DNA of 64,000 nt from Planococcus shenhongbingii (GTDB lineage Bacteria; Bacillota; Bacilli; Bacillales_A; Planococcaceae): positions 2,294,001 to 2,358,000 of the forward strand of contig NZ_CP129235.1 of the NCBI RefSeq assembly GCF_030413635.1. The letters run 5' to 3'. Shown here one piece after another: positions 49,702 to 59,172 of the stretch. The stretch's first letter is position 1. Every line of letters begins with the position of its first letter. The position numbers were made by a program, and so were the translations under genes. Below the pieces are notes generated by a model, which made no database searches, was not told the origin of the DNA, and saw only the letters and a list, made by a program, of their open reading frames with translations.

Positions 49702-50579
49702 GGCAGCTCAATTCCTTCGAGGTTCTCTCCGATGACGACAATCTGTGTCCGCATCTTCAAGTATTCCGGCAGCCATTGCGCCATGCCGTATGCATATTGA
49801 AAGGCATGCGGGTATTTGTCTCCTTCAAGCGGCACATAGCCTTTAATCCGGAAAACTGAATCCGGCAGTGAACGCAGCCACTCCTCGAAAACTTCACGTT
49901 TTACCGGTTGTTGAAAATCGAAAACTTTTGTATTCAGATTTAATTTTGATACAGGCGCTTTTTCTACGGCTCCTGTTTGAGCGGCGGAAATTTTCTGCAG
50001 CGCCGAAAAAGGAACTTTTGACTGCACCGTTTGAATGATTTGCGCAGCCGGATTTAATCCCTGCACTTCAAATGTCACTTTCGCCTGTTCCGCTTCGGTC
50101 AATAAATCCATTTTATTGGCTAATATCAAGTCGGCATGCCGGATTTGCTCCAGATACAACGAGCGGATTTGAGGAGACAGTTTATCGCGGTCGAGCCAGC
50201 GCTTGCTATCAGCGACCGTAATAATTCCCTTAAACGTTAAACGCTCGGCAAAAAGCGGAGAAAAGATAGCGTCTAATGCTTCGACAGGATGGGCAGCACC
50301 CGTTGTTTCAATCAACAGCACATCAAAGTCTTCTTCTGCCATTAATGTTTGCAATTGCGCTTCTGATTTTTCAGACCCGGTGCAGCAGATGCAGCCATCC
50401 AAAAGCTCTTTCAGCGGCACACCGTCTTCTACTGCATCCGAATCGAAATTCATTTCACCCAGTTCGTTCATAAATACTGCCGGTTTGAGTCCCGCATCTT
50501 TTGCTTGCTGAATCACATGCTTTAATAATGTGGTTTTTCCGCTCCCTAAAAACCCGCTAAATAAATAAACGTCAATCAT
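49698..50579 (-). CDS. CobW/COG0523 family GTP-dependent metallochaperone
   Basis: 293 residues from ATG 50579 (GGAGGGA seven bases upstream). P-loop GFLGSGKTTLL (9-19), metal site DGCICC (C63, C65, C66), ETTGAAHP switch region, NKMDLL guanine specificity motif, and a C-terminal CobW_C domain (FEEWLRSLPDSVFRIKGYVPLEG). COG0523 proteins deliver Zn or other metals to client enzymes. No Zur box or zinc-dependent paralogue gene was seen nearby, so the metal is open. Coupled to a small helical protein. Confidence 0.88.
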   Translation of the reverse strand: MIDVYLFSGFLGSGKTTLLKHVIQQAKDAGLKPAVFMNELGEMNFDSDAVEDGVPLKELLDGCICCTGSEKSEAQLQTLMAEEDFDVLLIETTGAAHPVEALDAIFSPLFAERLTFKGIITVADSKRWLDRDKLSPQIRSLYLEQIRHADLILANKMDLLTEAEQAKVTFEVQGLNPAAQIIQTVQSKVPFSALQKISAAQTGAVEKAPVSKLNLNTKVFDFQQPVKREVFEEWLRSLPDSVFRIKGYVPLEGDKYPHAFQYAYGMAQWLPEYLKMRTQIVVIGENLEGIELP

Positions 50580-50638
50580 CAAATATCCCTCCATTTATAT
50601 GCCGTAAGAAAAGGCCCGCAAATTGCGGGCCATTTTTG

Positions 50639-52168
50639 TTATTCTTTCGGTTCTTCTTCAGATGATTCTTCAGAAGTTTCAGCTTTGATTCCAGCTTCTT
50701 CCATTACAAGTTTTTTCGCTGCCAAAAGCTGAGGATCTTCTTTGTCGATTTTTTCGCTCAAAGCTTTCATAATAGCGAATGTCGTATCTCCAGTCACGAT
50801 GCCGGTTGCTTCAAGTTCCTGTTCTTCCTGGAATTGTTCAACCGCTTCGGTCATATCCTCTTCATAAACGCCGTCCACTTTGCCTACTTTATAGCCAAGC
50901 GCCACCAGCATTTGTTCTGCAACTTTGACTTGCTCAGAAATCGTGCCGTCTTTCAATTCAAGTGAGGAATCCAATACTGGCAATGAAGCGTATTCCGGGT
51001 ACGCCACTTCAACATCCGGTACAATTCCTTTTTCATGAATCCAATTGCCATCAGGCGTCAGCCATTTAGCAGTAGTGAATTTTAAATTGGAACCGTCAGC
51101 CAGATCATTCGCTGTCTGTACTGTGCCTTTTCCAAAAGTTTTTTCGCCAACCAGTTTGATATCGGCTGATTCACTCATTGCTCCCGCTAAAATCTCGGAT
51201 GCAGAAGCACTGCCGCCATCAATCAATAACGTCACAGGCACTTTCACTTTTGTGCTCGGAGAAGACATGTAGATTTCCGGTTCTTCACCTTTGGCTTGGA
51301 CTTCGAACATTTCTTTTCCTTCCTCAATGAACAAGTTGGAAATATCCAATGCCGTTGTCAGCAAGCCGCCCGGGTTTTGACGGACATCCATCACCATTGC
51401 TTTCATGCCTTTTGCTTCCATATCGCTGATCGCTTTCAGCAATTCATCTGAAGTGTTTTCAGAAAAGCTGGTTATTTGGATATGCGCCACTCCGTCGCCA
51501 ATCATTTCGGCATACACCGTTTCAATCGGAATTTCATCGCGCGTAATTTTGACTTCCAGCGGTTCAGCCATTTCGCCGCGCTGAATCGTCAACGTCACTT
51601 CGGTTCCTTTTTCGCCGCGGATCAGCATAACGGCTTCAGTAGCACTGAATCCTTGAATGCTTTCTCCATCGACTTTGAGAATTTTGTCGCCTGGTTTTAA
51701 TCCTGCTTTTTCAGCCGGAGAGTTTTTTATCGGAGACACAATATTGATAAAGCCGTTACGCTCTTGTATTTCTGCACCGATTCCTTGGAAACTGGATGAA
51801 ATGCCTTGCGTAAACTGGGCTGCTTCTTCTTCATTCATATAATCAGAATATGGATCTCCCAAAGATTCAACCATACCGTTGATGGCACCGTTGATCAGCA
51901 CATTGGTGTCTACTTCTTCGTAATATTCCTGCTGTACTTGATCGTAGGCTGCATATAACTTTTCGAATTCACGGCGTTCCGGGGAATTAACTTCCACAGC
52001 CTTTTCATCTCCGAAAGTTAAAGCAAATATAGTCAATCCTGCTGTACATAATATCAAGGTGAAGACAAGCATGATAAAATAGAATGTTTTCATCCGGATA
52101 AAATGGGCAGGCGCTTCTTCAACAGGCGGAATTTGTTCGTGATTTTCGCCTGGACGCTTTTCATCCAT
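50639..52168 (-). CDS. C-terminal processing peptidase (S41), CtpA/CtpB-like
   Basis: 509 residues from ATG 52168 (GGTG six bases upstream; another ATG six codons earlier has none). One membrane helix about 28-52 (FYFIMLVFTLILCTAGLTIFAL), extracytoplasmic PDZ domain (about 115-200, INIVSPIKNSPAEKAGLKPGDKI), S41 core with catalytic Ser in GGSASASEILAGA and Lys in GEKTFGKGTVQ, then a peptidoglycan-binding-type domain (VAEQMLVALGYKVGKVDGVYEED). The end is acidic (TSEESSEEEPKE). Separate transcription unit. Confidence 0.93.
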   Translation of the reverse strand: MDEKRPGENHEQIPPVEEAPAHFIRMKTFYFIMLVFTLILCTAGLTIFALTFGDEKAVEVNSPERREFEKLYAAYDQVQQEYYEEVDTNVLINGAINGMVESLGDPYSDYMNEEEAAQFTQGISSSFQGIGAEIQERNGFINIVSPIKNSPAEKAGLKPGDKILKVDGESIQGFSATEAVMLIRGEKGTEVTLTIQRGEMAEPLEVKITRDEIPIETVYAEMIGDGVAHIQITSFSENTSDELLKAISDMEAKGMKAMVMDVRQNPGGLLTTALDISNLFIEEGKEMFEVQAKGEEPEIYMSSPSTKVKVPVTLLIDGGSASASEILAGAMSESADIKLVGEKTFGKGTVQTANDLADGSNLKFTTAKWLTPDGNWIHEKGIVPDVEVAYPEYASLPVLDSSLELKDGTISEQVKVAEQMLVALGYKVGKVDGVYEEDMTEAVEQFQEEQELEATGIVTGDTTFAIMKALSEKIDKEDPQLLAAKKLVMEEAGIKAETSEESSEEEPKE

Positions 52169-52236
52169 TTCTTTCACCACTTTCATAGTCGAGCTTAAAG
52201 CTGTATCGATTTTATCAGGCTTTAGAAAAAATTAAA

Positions 52237-52264
52237 AGAAAAAGACTGTCAAGACAGTCTTTTC
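52237..52264 (-). terminator. Terminator behind deoD
   Basis: AAAAGACTGTC / GACAGTCTTTT stem with TTTTTCTTTT on the minus strand; it also lies ahead of the protease gene start. A second, T-less pair CAGCCAAG / CTTGGCTG is at 52351-52378. Confidence 0.75.
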
Positions 52265-52384
52265 GTTTTACCAAGCATTAACGGAACCAAAAGCTCTGCT
52301 GATAAACAGAAATCAGCTGTCCGTTAAAAACCATAGGTTCAACTGGCAGCCAAGAGCATTAGAAACGCTTGGCTGAGTTTACTT

Positions 52385-53089
52385 TTACTCTTGGATAGCT
52401 GCTTCTAATGCTACAACAATCATATCGTTAAACGTTGTCTGGCGTTCTTCAGAAGTTGTCACTTCTCCAGTCAGCAAGTGGTCGCTCACTGTCAGGATAG
52501 ACAATGCCTGGCGGCCATATTTGGCAGCCAATGTATAAAGTGCTGCTGATTCCATTTCAAGCCCAAGAATTCCGTACTGAGCCCATTTTTCGTGCTCTGC
52601 ATAGTCATTATAGAAAACATCTTCTGTAAAGACATTGCCCACGCGCAGTTTCAAGCCTTTTTCCAAACCTGCATTATAAGCTTTCAACAACAAATCAAAA
52701 TTGGCCGTTGGTGCATAATCAATGCCGCCGAAAATAAGTTCATTCATTTTCGAATCTGATGAAGCACTTTGTGCAATGATAACGTCACGAACTTTGACAT
52801 CTTTGTGAATAGAACCGCAAGTACCGACGCGGATCAATTTTTGTACATCGTACTCATTCATTAATTCAGTAACATAGATAGAAATCGAAGGTGCTCCCAT
52901 TCCTGTCCCTTGAACAGAAATCCGTTTCCCTTTGTATGTACCTGTATAGCCGAACATGTTGCGGACTTCGTTATAAAGTACAGCATCCTCTAGGAAGTTT
53001 TCCGCAATGTATTTCGCACGGAGCGGATCTCCAGGAAGTAAAATCGTATCGGCGATATCGCCTTTTTTTGCATTAATATGAACGCTCAT
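52385..53089 (-). CDS. deoD: Purine nucleoside phosphorylase DeoD
   Basis: 234 residues (ATG 53089; an ATG directly before it is also possible, GAGG upstream). Hexameric PNP family: [51 protein letters not shown] with the ribose-contact Glu, and the catalytic Asp in TVSDHLL. Phosphorolysis of purine (deoxy)nucleosides in salvage. Single gene; B. subtilis deoD lies in a comparable position near ctpA and yozE. Confidence 0.96.
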   Translation of the reverse strand: MSVHINAKKGDIADTILLPGDPLRAKYIAENFLEDAVLYNEVRNMFGYTGTYKGKRISVQGTGMGAPSISIYVTELMNEYDVQKLIRVGTCGSIHKDVKVRDVIIAQSASSDSKMNELIFGGIDYAPTANFDLLLKAYNAGLEKGLKLRVGNVFTEDVFYNDYAEHEKWAQYGILGLEMESAALYTLAAKYGRQALSILTVSDHLLTGEVTTSEERQTTFNDMIVVALEAAIQE

Positions 53090-53158
53090 CATAAAACCTC
53101 ACTTTAATTTAGTCGTACTTATCATACTGTTTTTTCTTAAGGAGTGCAACGCATTGCC

Positions 53159-53374
53159 TTAAAGCTTTGTATATTCCTCCCACATCGCATCAAAAGTTGA
53201 AGCTTTCATGATGGGATGGGCTTTTTCTTCAATGTATCTGGACAGTTTTTCGAAATCTTCCGAGTTTTTCGGGAAGCTGTGATCCAAAAACATAGCGTCG
53301 GCAAAACGCGAGAAATCATCCGCATGAAGCTTCCCGCGATATTTTAACGCAAATTGATAAAATGATCGTCTCAT
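53159..53374 (-). CDS. yozE: YozE family (UPF0346) small protein
   Basis: 71 residues from ATG 53374 (GGGGAGGA upstream); the open frame extends 19 codons more without a site. MRRSFYQFALKYRGKLHADDFSRFADAMFLDHSFPKNSEDFE and YIEEKAHPIMKASTFDAMWEEY are the YozE SAM-like helical fold pattern (partial quotes: SFYQFALKYRG, DHSFPK). Cytoplasmic, function unknown. Confidence 0.92.
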   Translation of the reverse strand: MRRSFYQFALKYRGKLHADDFSRFADAMFLDHSFPKNSEDFEKLSRYIEEKAHPIMKASTFDAMWEEYTKL

Positions 53375-53430
53375 TTTCTTCCTCCCCTCTGTTGTGCCAT
53401 AAGAAAAACGCAGTTGCTGCAGTCCGGACA

Positions 53431-53457
53431 TAAAAAACCCGGACAGCTGTCCGGGTC
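53431..53457 (-). terminator. Terminator of ypmR-ypmS-msrA-msrB
   Basis: ACCCGGACAG / CTGTCCGGGT palindrome with TTTTTTAT on the minus strand. Confidence 0.93.
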
Positions 53458-53462
53458 TTCAG

Positions 53463-53888
53463 TTATTCAAACAACTGCTTGTATTCGGAGTAACCTTCCG
53501 CATCCAGCTGGTCTTTAGGAACAAAACGCAGCGCCGCGGAGTTGATGCAATAACGCATGCCGCCAAGAGAAGACGGACCATCCGGGAACAGATGCCCTAA
53601 ATGGGAATCCGCAGTCGCGCTGCGCACTTCTGTTCTTCTCATGCCATGGCTCGTGTCAAAATTCTCTTTAATCTCGCTGCCTTCCAACGGCTTGGCAAAA
53701 GCCGGCCAGCCGCAATGTGCATCGTATTTATCTTTTGAACTGAATAATGGTTTTCCGGACACAATGTCTACGTAAATGCCTTCTTCAAAGAACTGGTCAT
53801 ATTCTCCTTGAAACGGCGGTTCTGTGCCGTTTTCCTGTGTAACGTGATATTGCATCGGTGTCAATTTCGCTTTTAACTCTTCCTTCAT
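53463..53888 (-). CDS. msrB: Peptide-methionine (R)-S-oxide reductase
   Basis: 141 residues from ATG 53888, overlapping the msrA stop as ATGA (GGGGTGG upstream). [29 protein letters not shown] and the catalytic [11 protein letters not shown]. The zinc CxxC pairs of many MsrB are absent, as in other Gram-positive enzymes of this form. Reduces methionine R-sulfoxide; partner of the adjacent MsrA. Confidence 0.95.
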   Translation of the reverse strand: MKEELKAKLTPMQYHVTQENGTEPPFQGEYDQFFEEGIYVDIVSGKPLFSSKDKYDAHCGWPAFAKPLEGSEIKENFDTSHGMRRTEVRSATADSHLGHLFPDGPSSLGGMRYCINSAALRFVPKDQLDAEGYSEYKQLFE

Positions 53889-54415
53889 GATTGTCCACCC
53901 CAATTTCTTTCGATAAATCCTGCTCTGCCAGAACCGATTGAATAACGGTTGTAGTGAGCCGGGTTTTTCTTATAATAGTCCTGATGGTAATCTTCTGCCA
54001 AATAAAATGGCTTGGCTTCAATTATTTTCGTTGCAACCGGTTTTGAAAACTTGCCTGAGCTCTCCAGTTCCTGCTTTGATTTTTCAGCTGCTAACCGCTG
54101 CTCTTCCGAATGATAGAAAATAGCGGTCTGATAGGACTGCCCGCGGTCGAAAAACTGGCCGCCTGCATCGGTTGGATCGATTTGTGTCCAAAAAACCTCC
54201 AGCAATTTTTCATATGGAAAAACATCGGGCTGAAACGTGATCTGAACCGCTTCGTAATGGCCAGTCGTTTCAGAACATACTTGTTCATAAGTCGGATTTG
54301 GCACGTGTCCGCCAGTATAGCCGCTGACTACCGATTCAATTCCATCATTGGAATCGAACGGTTTGATCATACACCAAAAACAGCCGCCCGCAAATGTCGC
54401 TTTTTCTGTCTTCAT
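53885..54415 (-). CDS. msrA: Peptide-methionine (S)-S-oxide reductase
   Basis: 176 residues. Catalytic C12 in GGCFWC, C15, and one further Cys in [14 protein letters not shown], unlike the stand-alone paralogue at 21373. Conserved [14 protein letters not shown] and [18 protein letters not shown]. Third gene of the ypmR-ypmS-msrA-msrB operon, 15 bases behind ypmS. Confidence 0.96.
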   Translation of the reverse strand: MKTEKATFAGGCFWCMIKPFDSNDGIESVVSGYTGGHVPNPTYEQVCSETTGHYEAVQITFQPDVFPYEKLLEVFWTQIDPTDAGGQFFDRGQSYQTAIFYHSEEQRLAAEKSKQELESSGKFSKPVATKIIEAKPFYLAEDYHQDYYKKNPAHYNRYSIGSGRAGFIERNWGGQS

Positions 54416-54430
54416 TCCATCACTCCGTTC

Positions 54431-55015
54431 TTATTGCTGAATGGTAACGCGCAACCGAATATCATCTTCTTTTAAATTAAATGAAGTCGCCTGAACCGAT
54501 ATGCCATCGTCCAACGGAATATCAGTCAGTTTTAACAATACTTGTTCTTCTGTTGGATTAACTTCCATAAATTTAGGAAGATCTACCGAATCCTCTAACA
54601 ATTTTAACGCAGATTCAGGTGGAATATCCAGCATACCAACTTCCACTGATTTTTGGATCAGCAATAAATTGCCGTCTTCCTGGACAAATGGATCAAACCT
54701 CAGCAGGATTGGCAAAGCGACTGAAAACACCTCAAACTCTGTGGACAAGCTGACATCGCCATTTACCGCCAAAGTCAATGGAATCGGCGAGTCGGCCATC
54801 GCTTGCTGGATATAGGTGTTCGCTATGCCTTCAAAATCCGATTTAGTTACATTCAGTACAACTGAATTGCCGTCCAATTCTTGTACCGTGTTTGCACTTG
54901 CCAAGGAATGGCCTTTCGCTGGAGTGGTAATAAAGATGAAAAATGCCAAAACGGCGACAAGGTTTAGTCCCAGCAGCACAAAAAATGCCAAGCGCCATAT
55001 TTTCAAAACAATCAC
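54431..55015 (-). CDS. ypmS: YpmS-like DUF2140 protein
   Basis: 194 residues. One N-terminal membrane helix (about 6-30, LAFFVLLGLNLVAVLAFFIFI) and an extracytoplasmic beta-rich domain: VVLNVTKSDFEGIANTYIQQ and LTLAVNGDVSLSTEF are typical for DUF2140. Family function unknown. Placed 3 bases behind the GDSL lipoprotein YpmR and before msrA, an arrangement also found in B. subtilis. Confidence 0.85.
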   Translation of the reverse strand: MIVLKIWRLAFFVLLGLNLVAVLAFFIFITTPAKGHSLASANTVQELDGNSVVLNVTKSDFEGIANTYIQQAMADSPIPLTLAVNGDVSLSTEFEVFSVALPILLRFDPFVQEDGNLLLIQKSVEVGMLDIPPESALKLLEDSVDLPKFMEVNPTEEQVLLKLTDIPLDDGISVQATSFNLKEDDIRLRVTIQQ

Positions 55016-55018
55016 TTC

Positions 55019-55816
55019 CTATTCCTGAAAACTCAAACCGCATTCTTCCATGCGCTCAAGAATCCGTTCTGTCATTAAGTCATACCCTTTGCTGTTTGGA
55101 TGAAAAAAATCGGTATGATAAACCAGATTGTCATTGCCGATAAACAAATCACTCACCGGCACATAACAAGACAGCGGGTCTGCTTCTGTAATTCCCCTCA
55201 TTGATTTGTTGTATTCCATGACAATTTCATCGAATTCTTCAACTTCATCCGTAATCAGTGAAAATGGGTTATAGATCCCAATCGTAATGATGGGAACGGT
55301 CGGGTTAATTGACCTGATGGAAGCAAAAATAGTTTCATAGCGGTTTTCATAAAATACGAGTTCATCAGCGAAAGCTTCTATATTCAACGAAAACAAATCC
55401 CGCTTCACAATCCGCATGATATCATTGCCGCCGATAGTCATGATGACATAGTCCGCTTCTGACAATGGTCCAGTCAATTGTCCTTTTTGGAACATAGCAA
55501 GCAGTTGATCACTTCTGCGGCCAGCTTTTGCTGTATTTTCCACAATGGCCCCCCTTACTCCGGGCCAATCACTGATTTCACTGGCCAGCCTGCCGACATA
55601 GCCGCCTTTGTTTTCGGTATCGCCCAAACCTTGCGATAAGGAATCCCCAAGCGCTGTAATAATGAGGGCTTGAGGCACAAAGTTAGGAGGCACGCGATAA
55701 TCAGTAAACGCAACCGGCACACGGGGTTCCGCTTCTTCATTGCCAAAGATGAATGATGAACCGCATCCCGCTAAAAACAATATTGCCAACACCAAAATGT
55801 ACAGGATGCGTTTCAT
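55019..55816 (-). CDS. ypmR: YpmR-like GDSL/SGNH lipoprotein hydrolase
   Basis: 265 residues. Lipoprotein signal peptide with LAGC, lipid Cys at 18. SGNH blocks: ITALGDSLSQGLGD (Ser), NKGGYVGRL, MTIGGNDI (Asn), and DFFHPNSKGYDLM (Asp/His). An extracellular esterase or lipase; substrate unknown. First gene of the operon with ypmS, msrA, msrB. Confidence 0.88.
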   Translation of the reverse strand: MKRILYILVLAILFLAGCGSSFIFGNEEAEPRVPVAFTDYRVPPNFVPQALIITALGDSLSQGLGDTENKGGYVGRLASEISDWPGVRGAIVENTAKAGRRSDQLLAMFQKGQLTGPLSEADYVIMTIGGNDIMRIVKRDLFSLNIEAFADELVFYENRYETIFASIRSINPTVPIITIGIYNPFSLITDEVEEFDEIVMEYNKSMRGITEADPLSCYVPVSDLFIGNDNLVYHTDFFHPNSKGYDLMTERILERMEECGLSFQE

Positions 55817-55893
55817 ATTTATCTCCCCTTTTTATTCTTGAAATTGAGATAGCTAATTTCTGCAGTCCAGCTTTATCTGGTTAGCCGTTTCGT

Positions 55894-56733
55894 TTAATCC
55901 GTATAGAACATAAAGCCGATGGCGCCAATTCCCGTATGGGTGGAAATGACCGGCGTTGTGAAGTCCATTCGGATATCGGTATAGCCGGCTTCTTGAAGCT
56001 GCTTTTTCAATGGATCTGCGATGCTCAATCCATCTGCATGGGCGATGCCAATGCCTTTTACCAGCTTTCCAGCGGTCCGTTCTTTGAAATCGTCCATCAA
56101 ATACTGGACCACTTGTTTATAGCTTCGGACTTTTGCTACGGGCGTATATTCGCCGCCATCCAGCGAAGCGATCGGCTTGATCTTCAAAAATGAGCCGAGC
56201 ATAGCCCGCCCTTTGCCGATGCGGCCGCCTTTTACCAGATTATCCAATGTATCTACCACTACATAAAGTTTGCTGTTTTCGCGGATTTGATGGACCCTTG
56301 CCACGATTTCTTCCATCGGTTTCCCTTGCTTCGCCATATCAGCGGCTTCAAACACTTGAAAAGCCAGCGCATGCGATATATAGCGGGAATCGATGACGGT
56401 TACATCCGTATCCGTCAATTCCGCAGCTGTCCGGGCCGATTCAACGGTGCCGCTCATGCCGCCAGTCATATGAATGGACAGCACCTGATCGCCATTCTGC
56501 CCTAAACGGTCGTATAATTCTTTGAATACACCGGGAGCCGGCTGTGAACTTTTCGGCAGCTCAGGTGTGTTTTTCATCAAATCCAGAAAAGCTTTTGGCT
56601 CCAGATCGACACGGTCCAGATAAGTTTGTCCGCCGATTTGGATGCTTAACGGAACCACATGAAGATTATATTTCTCGATGACTTCCGGTTTCAAGTCTGC
56701 CGTCGAGTCGGTTACGATGTGAATTTTCGACAT
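55894..56733 (-). CDS. DegV/FakB family fatty-acid-binding protein
   Basis: 279 residues from ATG 56733 (AAGGAGAG upstream; the open frame continues 20 codons without a site). IHIVTDSTADL, LPKSSQPAPGVF, SIHMTGGMSGTVESA, VIDSRYISHALAFQVFEAA and the C-terminal HTGIGAIGFMFY match DegV, the fold that presents fatty acids to FakA kinase for phosphorylation. It stands beside a PlsC-type acyltransferase, consistent with lipid synthesis. Confidence 0.9.
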   Translation of the reverse strand: MSKIHIVTDSTADLKPEVIEKYNLHVVPLSIQIGGQTYLDRVDLEPKAFLDLMKNTPELPKSSQPAPGVFKELYDRLGQNGDQVLSIHMTGGMSGTVESARTAAELTDTDVTVIDSRYISHALAFQVFEAADMAKQGKPMEEIVARVHQIRENSKLYVVVDTLDNLVKGGRIGKGRAMLGSFLKIKPIASLDGGEYTPVAKVRSYKQVVQYLMDDFKERTAGKLVKGIGIAHADGLSIADPLKKQLQEAGYTDIRMDFTTPVISTHTGIGAIGFMFYTD

Positions 56734-56811
56734 GAAATCACTCTCCTTCTTCCTTATATTCCTATTATTGAACCGCCTGAAACGTTGTCCCATGTTGGTA
56801 AAAAAACAGAC

Positions 56812-57555
56812 CTACTTGAGATCTGCTTTTTCTTGCGCCATCGACTGGACTTCCGTTTCCACCGTTTTTCTGACCAGTTCAATCAGTTGCTTGGCTTCTG
56901 TTTTTTCAACGGTCTCAGCCAAAACCGGTTCAAGCACCCGGATGGTGACATGTCCCGGCCGGATTTTGTTGTTGTTTTTCTCCATGATATCGGACGTTCC
57001 ATGTATCGCAATCGGAACGATCGGCACACCAGCGTCTTTAGCGATCCGGACAAATCCAGTCTTAAAATCGCTTATGCCTTCGCCTTTGCTGCGGGTGCCT
57101 TCCGGAAATATCAGAATGGAATGGCCATCTTTCAGCTTTTGGGCCGTATCGGTTATCGATTTATAGGCACTTCGACGGTCAGTCCGGTCCAGAAATACGC
57201 AATTCATATCTTCCATATAAACCGGAATCACCGGAAATTTCTTCACTTCTTTTTTTGAAATAAACCCAAATGGTTTGGGGATTTCCGACAGCAGGACCGG
57301 AATATCAAAATTGCCTTCATGGTTTGCCACCAGCAGTGCCGGCCCTTCCGGCAAATTCTCCAAACCGCTTGTTTCAATTCGGCTTTTCGTCCGCTTTAGG
57401 ATGCCTTTTGCCCATTTTTGCGGTTCGGTGTGGATCAAAGCATCGTACTCCTGCTTGCTCAAGATTTCTTTTTGGGCCTGGAATTTTTTAAGATTCACAG
57501 CTGCCATCGGCAAATAACCGAATAAGAATGAAAAAGTCCGGACCGAATTATACAT
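56812..57555 (-). CDS. ypkP: PlsC-type 1-acylglycerol-3-phosphate acyltransferase
   Basis: 247 residues from ATG 57555, which overlaps the dfrA stop by 8 bases (GGCGG site). Acyltransferase motifs: VANHEGNFDIPVL (HX4D), FLDRTDRRSAY, FPEGTRSKGEG and VPIVPIAIHG. Membrane-associated, acylates lysophosphatidic acid. Gene order thyA-dfrA-this gene parallels B. subtilis thyB-dfrA-ypkP, hence the symbol. Confidence 0.9.
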   Translation of the reverse strand: MYNSVRTFSFLFGYLPMAAVNLKKFQAQKEILSKQEYDALIHTEPQKWAKGILKRTKSRIETSGLENLPEGPALLVANHEGNFDIPVLLSEIPKPFGFISKKEVKKFPVIPVYMEDMNCVFLDRTDRRSAYKSITDTAQKLKDGHSILIFPEGTRSKGEGISDFKTGFVRIAKDAGVPIVPIAIHGTSDIMEKNNNKIRPGHVTIRVLEPVLAETVEKTEAKQLIELVRKTVETEVQSMAQEKADLK

Positions 57556-58045
57556 GGCCGCCTGCCGAATTATGCCGTTCAAGAACCTGGTAAACAAATG
57601 GCGTTTCACCGGAAAGCTGTTCTTCCGATTCCGTTACAATTGTCCATTCTGGTCCGTATTCCGGGAAAAATGTATCTCCATCAAAATCCTGTTTGATCAA
57701 TGTGATGTACAAGCGGTCAGCAACCGGCAAAATGGAACGGAAAATCTGTTCCCCGCCGATCACCATCACTTCTTCGTGCATTTCTTCAGCAAGACGAACC
57801 GCATCCTCCAGGGTATGAACGACATCGACTCCTTCAGCTTGATAGTCCGAATTGCGGGTTACCACAATATTGCGGCGTTTGGGCAACGGCCGGCCAATCG
57901 ATTCAAATGTGTTGCGGCCCATAACAATGCCTTTTCCAACTGTGTGTTTTTTAAAATAAGCCAAGTCCTCAGGAATATGCCATGGCAATTGGTTGTCTTT
58001 TCCTATAACCCGGTTTGGATCGTGTGCTACCATCAATGAAATCAT
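57548..58045 (-). CDS. dfrA: Dihydrofolate reductase
   Basis: 165 residues. NRVIGKDNQLPWHIPEDLAYFKKHTVGK (substrate Asp/Glu in PEDL), IVMGRNTFESIGRPLP, VVTRN and VMVIGGEQIF. Regenerates tetrahydrofolate consumed by thymidylate synthase, encoded 12 bases upstream. Part of a thyA-dfrA-ypkP operon. Confidence 0.97.
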   Translation of the reverse strand: MISLMVAHDPNRVIGKDNQLPWHIPEDLAYFKKHTVGKGIVMGRNTFESIGRPLPKRRNIVVTRNSDYQAEGVDVVHTLEDAVRLAEEMHEEVMVIGGEQIFRSILPVADRLYITLIKQDFDGDTFFPEYGPEWTIVTESEEQLSGETPFVYQVLERHNSAGGHV

Positions 58046-58057
58046 CTCTATTCCCCC

Positions 58058-59002
58058 TTAAACTGCAACAGGCGCTTTAATGCGCGGATGCGGATCATAA
58101 CCTTCAATTGTAATATCCGACAATTCCAGATCGAAAATGGATGTTACTTCCTCATTGATCTTCAATGTCGGCAATTTTTTCGGTTCCCGCGTTAATTGTT
58201 CATTCACTTGTTCTAAATGATTCGAATACAAATGGGTATCTCCCGTAGTATGGACAAAATCGCCCACACCCAAACCGCATTCCCGCGCGATTAAATGCGT
58301 CAGCAAAGCGTAAGATGCAATATTGAACGGCACGCCTAAAAAGACATCGGCACTCCGCTGGTACAGTTGACACGATAATTTTCCGTCAGCTACGTAAAAC
58401 TGGAACATGATGTGGCAAGGCGGAAGCGCCATGTCGTCGATAAACTCCGGGTTCCAAGCCGTTACCAGATGGCGCCTTGAATCCGGGTTCTTTTTAATCG
58501 ATTCAATCACATTTTTCAATTGGTCGATTGTTCCGCCGTCCGTTTTTGCCCACGAACGCCATTGTTTGCCGTAAACCGGACCCAGGTCGCCGTATTTTTC
58601 TGCGAAACCTTCTTCGTTCAAAATCTTTTCCTGAAAAATCGCCATCTGTTCGTTGTAAAGTTCCGCGAAAGCCGCATCTTTCTGTGAACGTCTGCCGAAA
58701 TCGGTCATGTCCGGGCCAGTATAATCGCTGCTTTCCACCCATTGGGCAAATGCCCATTCATCCCAAATATGATTATTTTCAGCGAGTAAAGTTTTGACAT
58801 TCGTATCGCCTTTGATGAACCAAAGCAATTCCGATACAATCAGGCGGAACGCCGTTTTTTTAGTTGTCATCAATGGAAAGCCTTCGTTTAAGTCGAAGCG
58901 CATTTGATGGCCGAACACACTTAATGTGCCAGTTCCTGTCCGGTCTTCCTTTTTCGCGCCATTATGTAAAATATGCTGGCATAAATCCAAATATTGTTTC
59001 AT
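58058..59002 (-). CDS. thyA: Thymidylate synthase
   Basis: 314 residues from ATG 59002 (GGAGGCGA upstream; in-frame codons before lack a site). Folate-dependent Thy[30 protein letters not shown], nucleophile in [32 protein letters not shown]. Carries the longer small-domain insert (about residues 85-135) of L. casei and S. aureus enzymes, so it is of ThyA rather than the shorter B. subtilis ThyB length. Makes dTMP from dUMP. Confidence 0.97.
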   Translation of the reverse strand: MKQYLDLCQHILHNGAKKEDRTGTGTLSVFGHQMRFDLNEGFPLMTTKKTAFRLIVSELLWFIKGDTNVKTLLAENNHIWDEWAFAQWVESSDYTGPDMTDFGRRSQKDAAFAELYNEQMAIFQEKILNEEGFAEKYGDLGPVYGKQWRSWAKTDGGTIDQLKNVIESIKKNPDSRRHLVTAWNPEFIDDMALPPCHIMFQFYVADGKLSCQLYQRSADVFLGVPFNIASYALLTHLIARECGLGVGDFVHTTGDTHLYSNHLEQVNEQLTREPKKLPTLKINEEVTSIFDLELSDITIEGYDPHPRIKAPVAV

Positions 59003-59087
59003 TTTATTCGCCTCCATTATTATGTTTATCATAACAAAAACACACAGTTAGTTAAAATTTTAAATTCTGTGCTCCTATTGAAGTGAA

Positions 59088-59128
59088 AAGGCCTTCCAAC
59101 ATTTCAATAAATGTGGAAGGCCTTTAAA
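59088..59128 (-). terminator. Terminator of ypjP
   Basis: AAAGGCCTTCC / GGAAGGCCTTT with inner ACATTT/AATGT pairing; TTTTC follows on the minus strand. Confidence 0.88.
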
Positions 59129-59172
59129 ATCGCTTATTCAATTTAAAATCTCCTATTTCAATAACAATCGTT

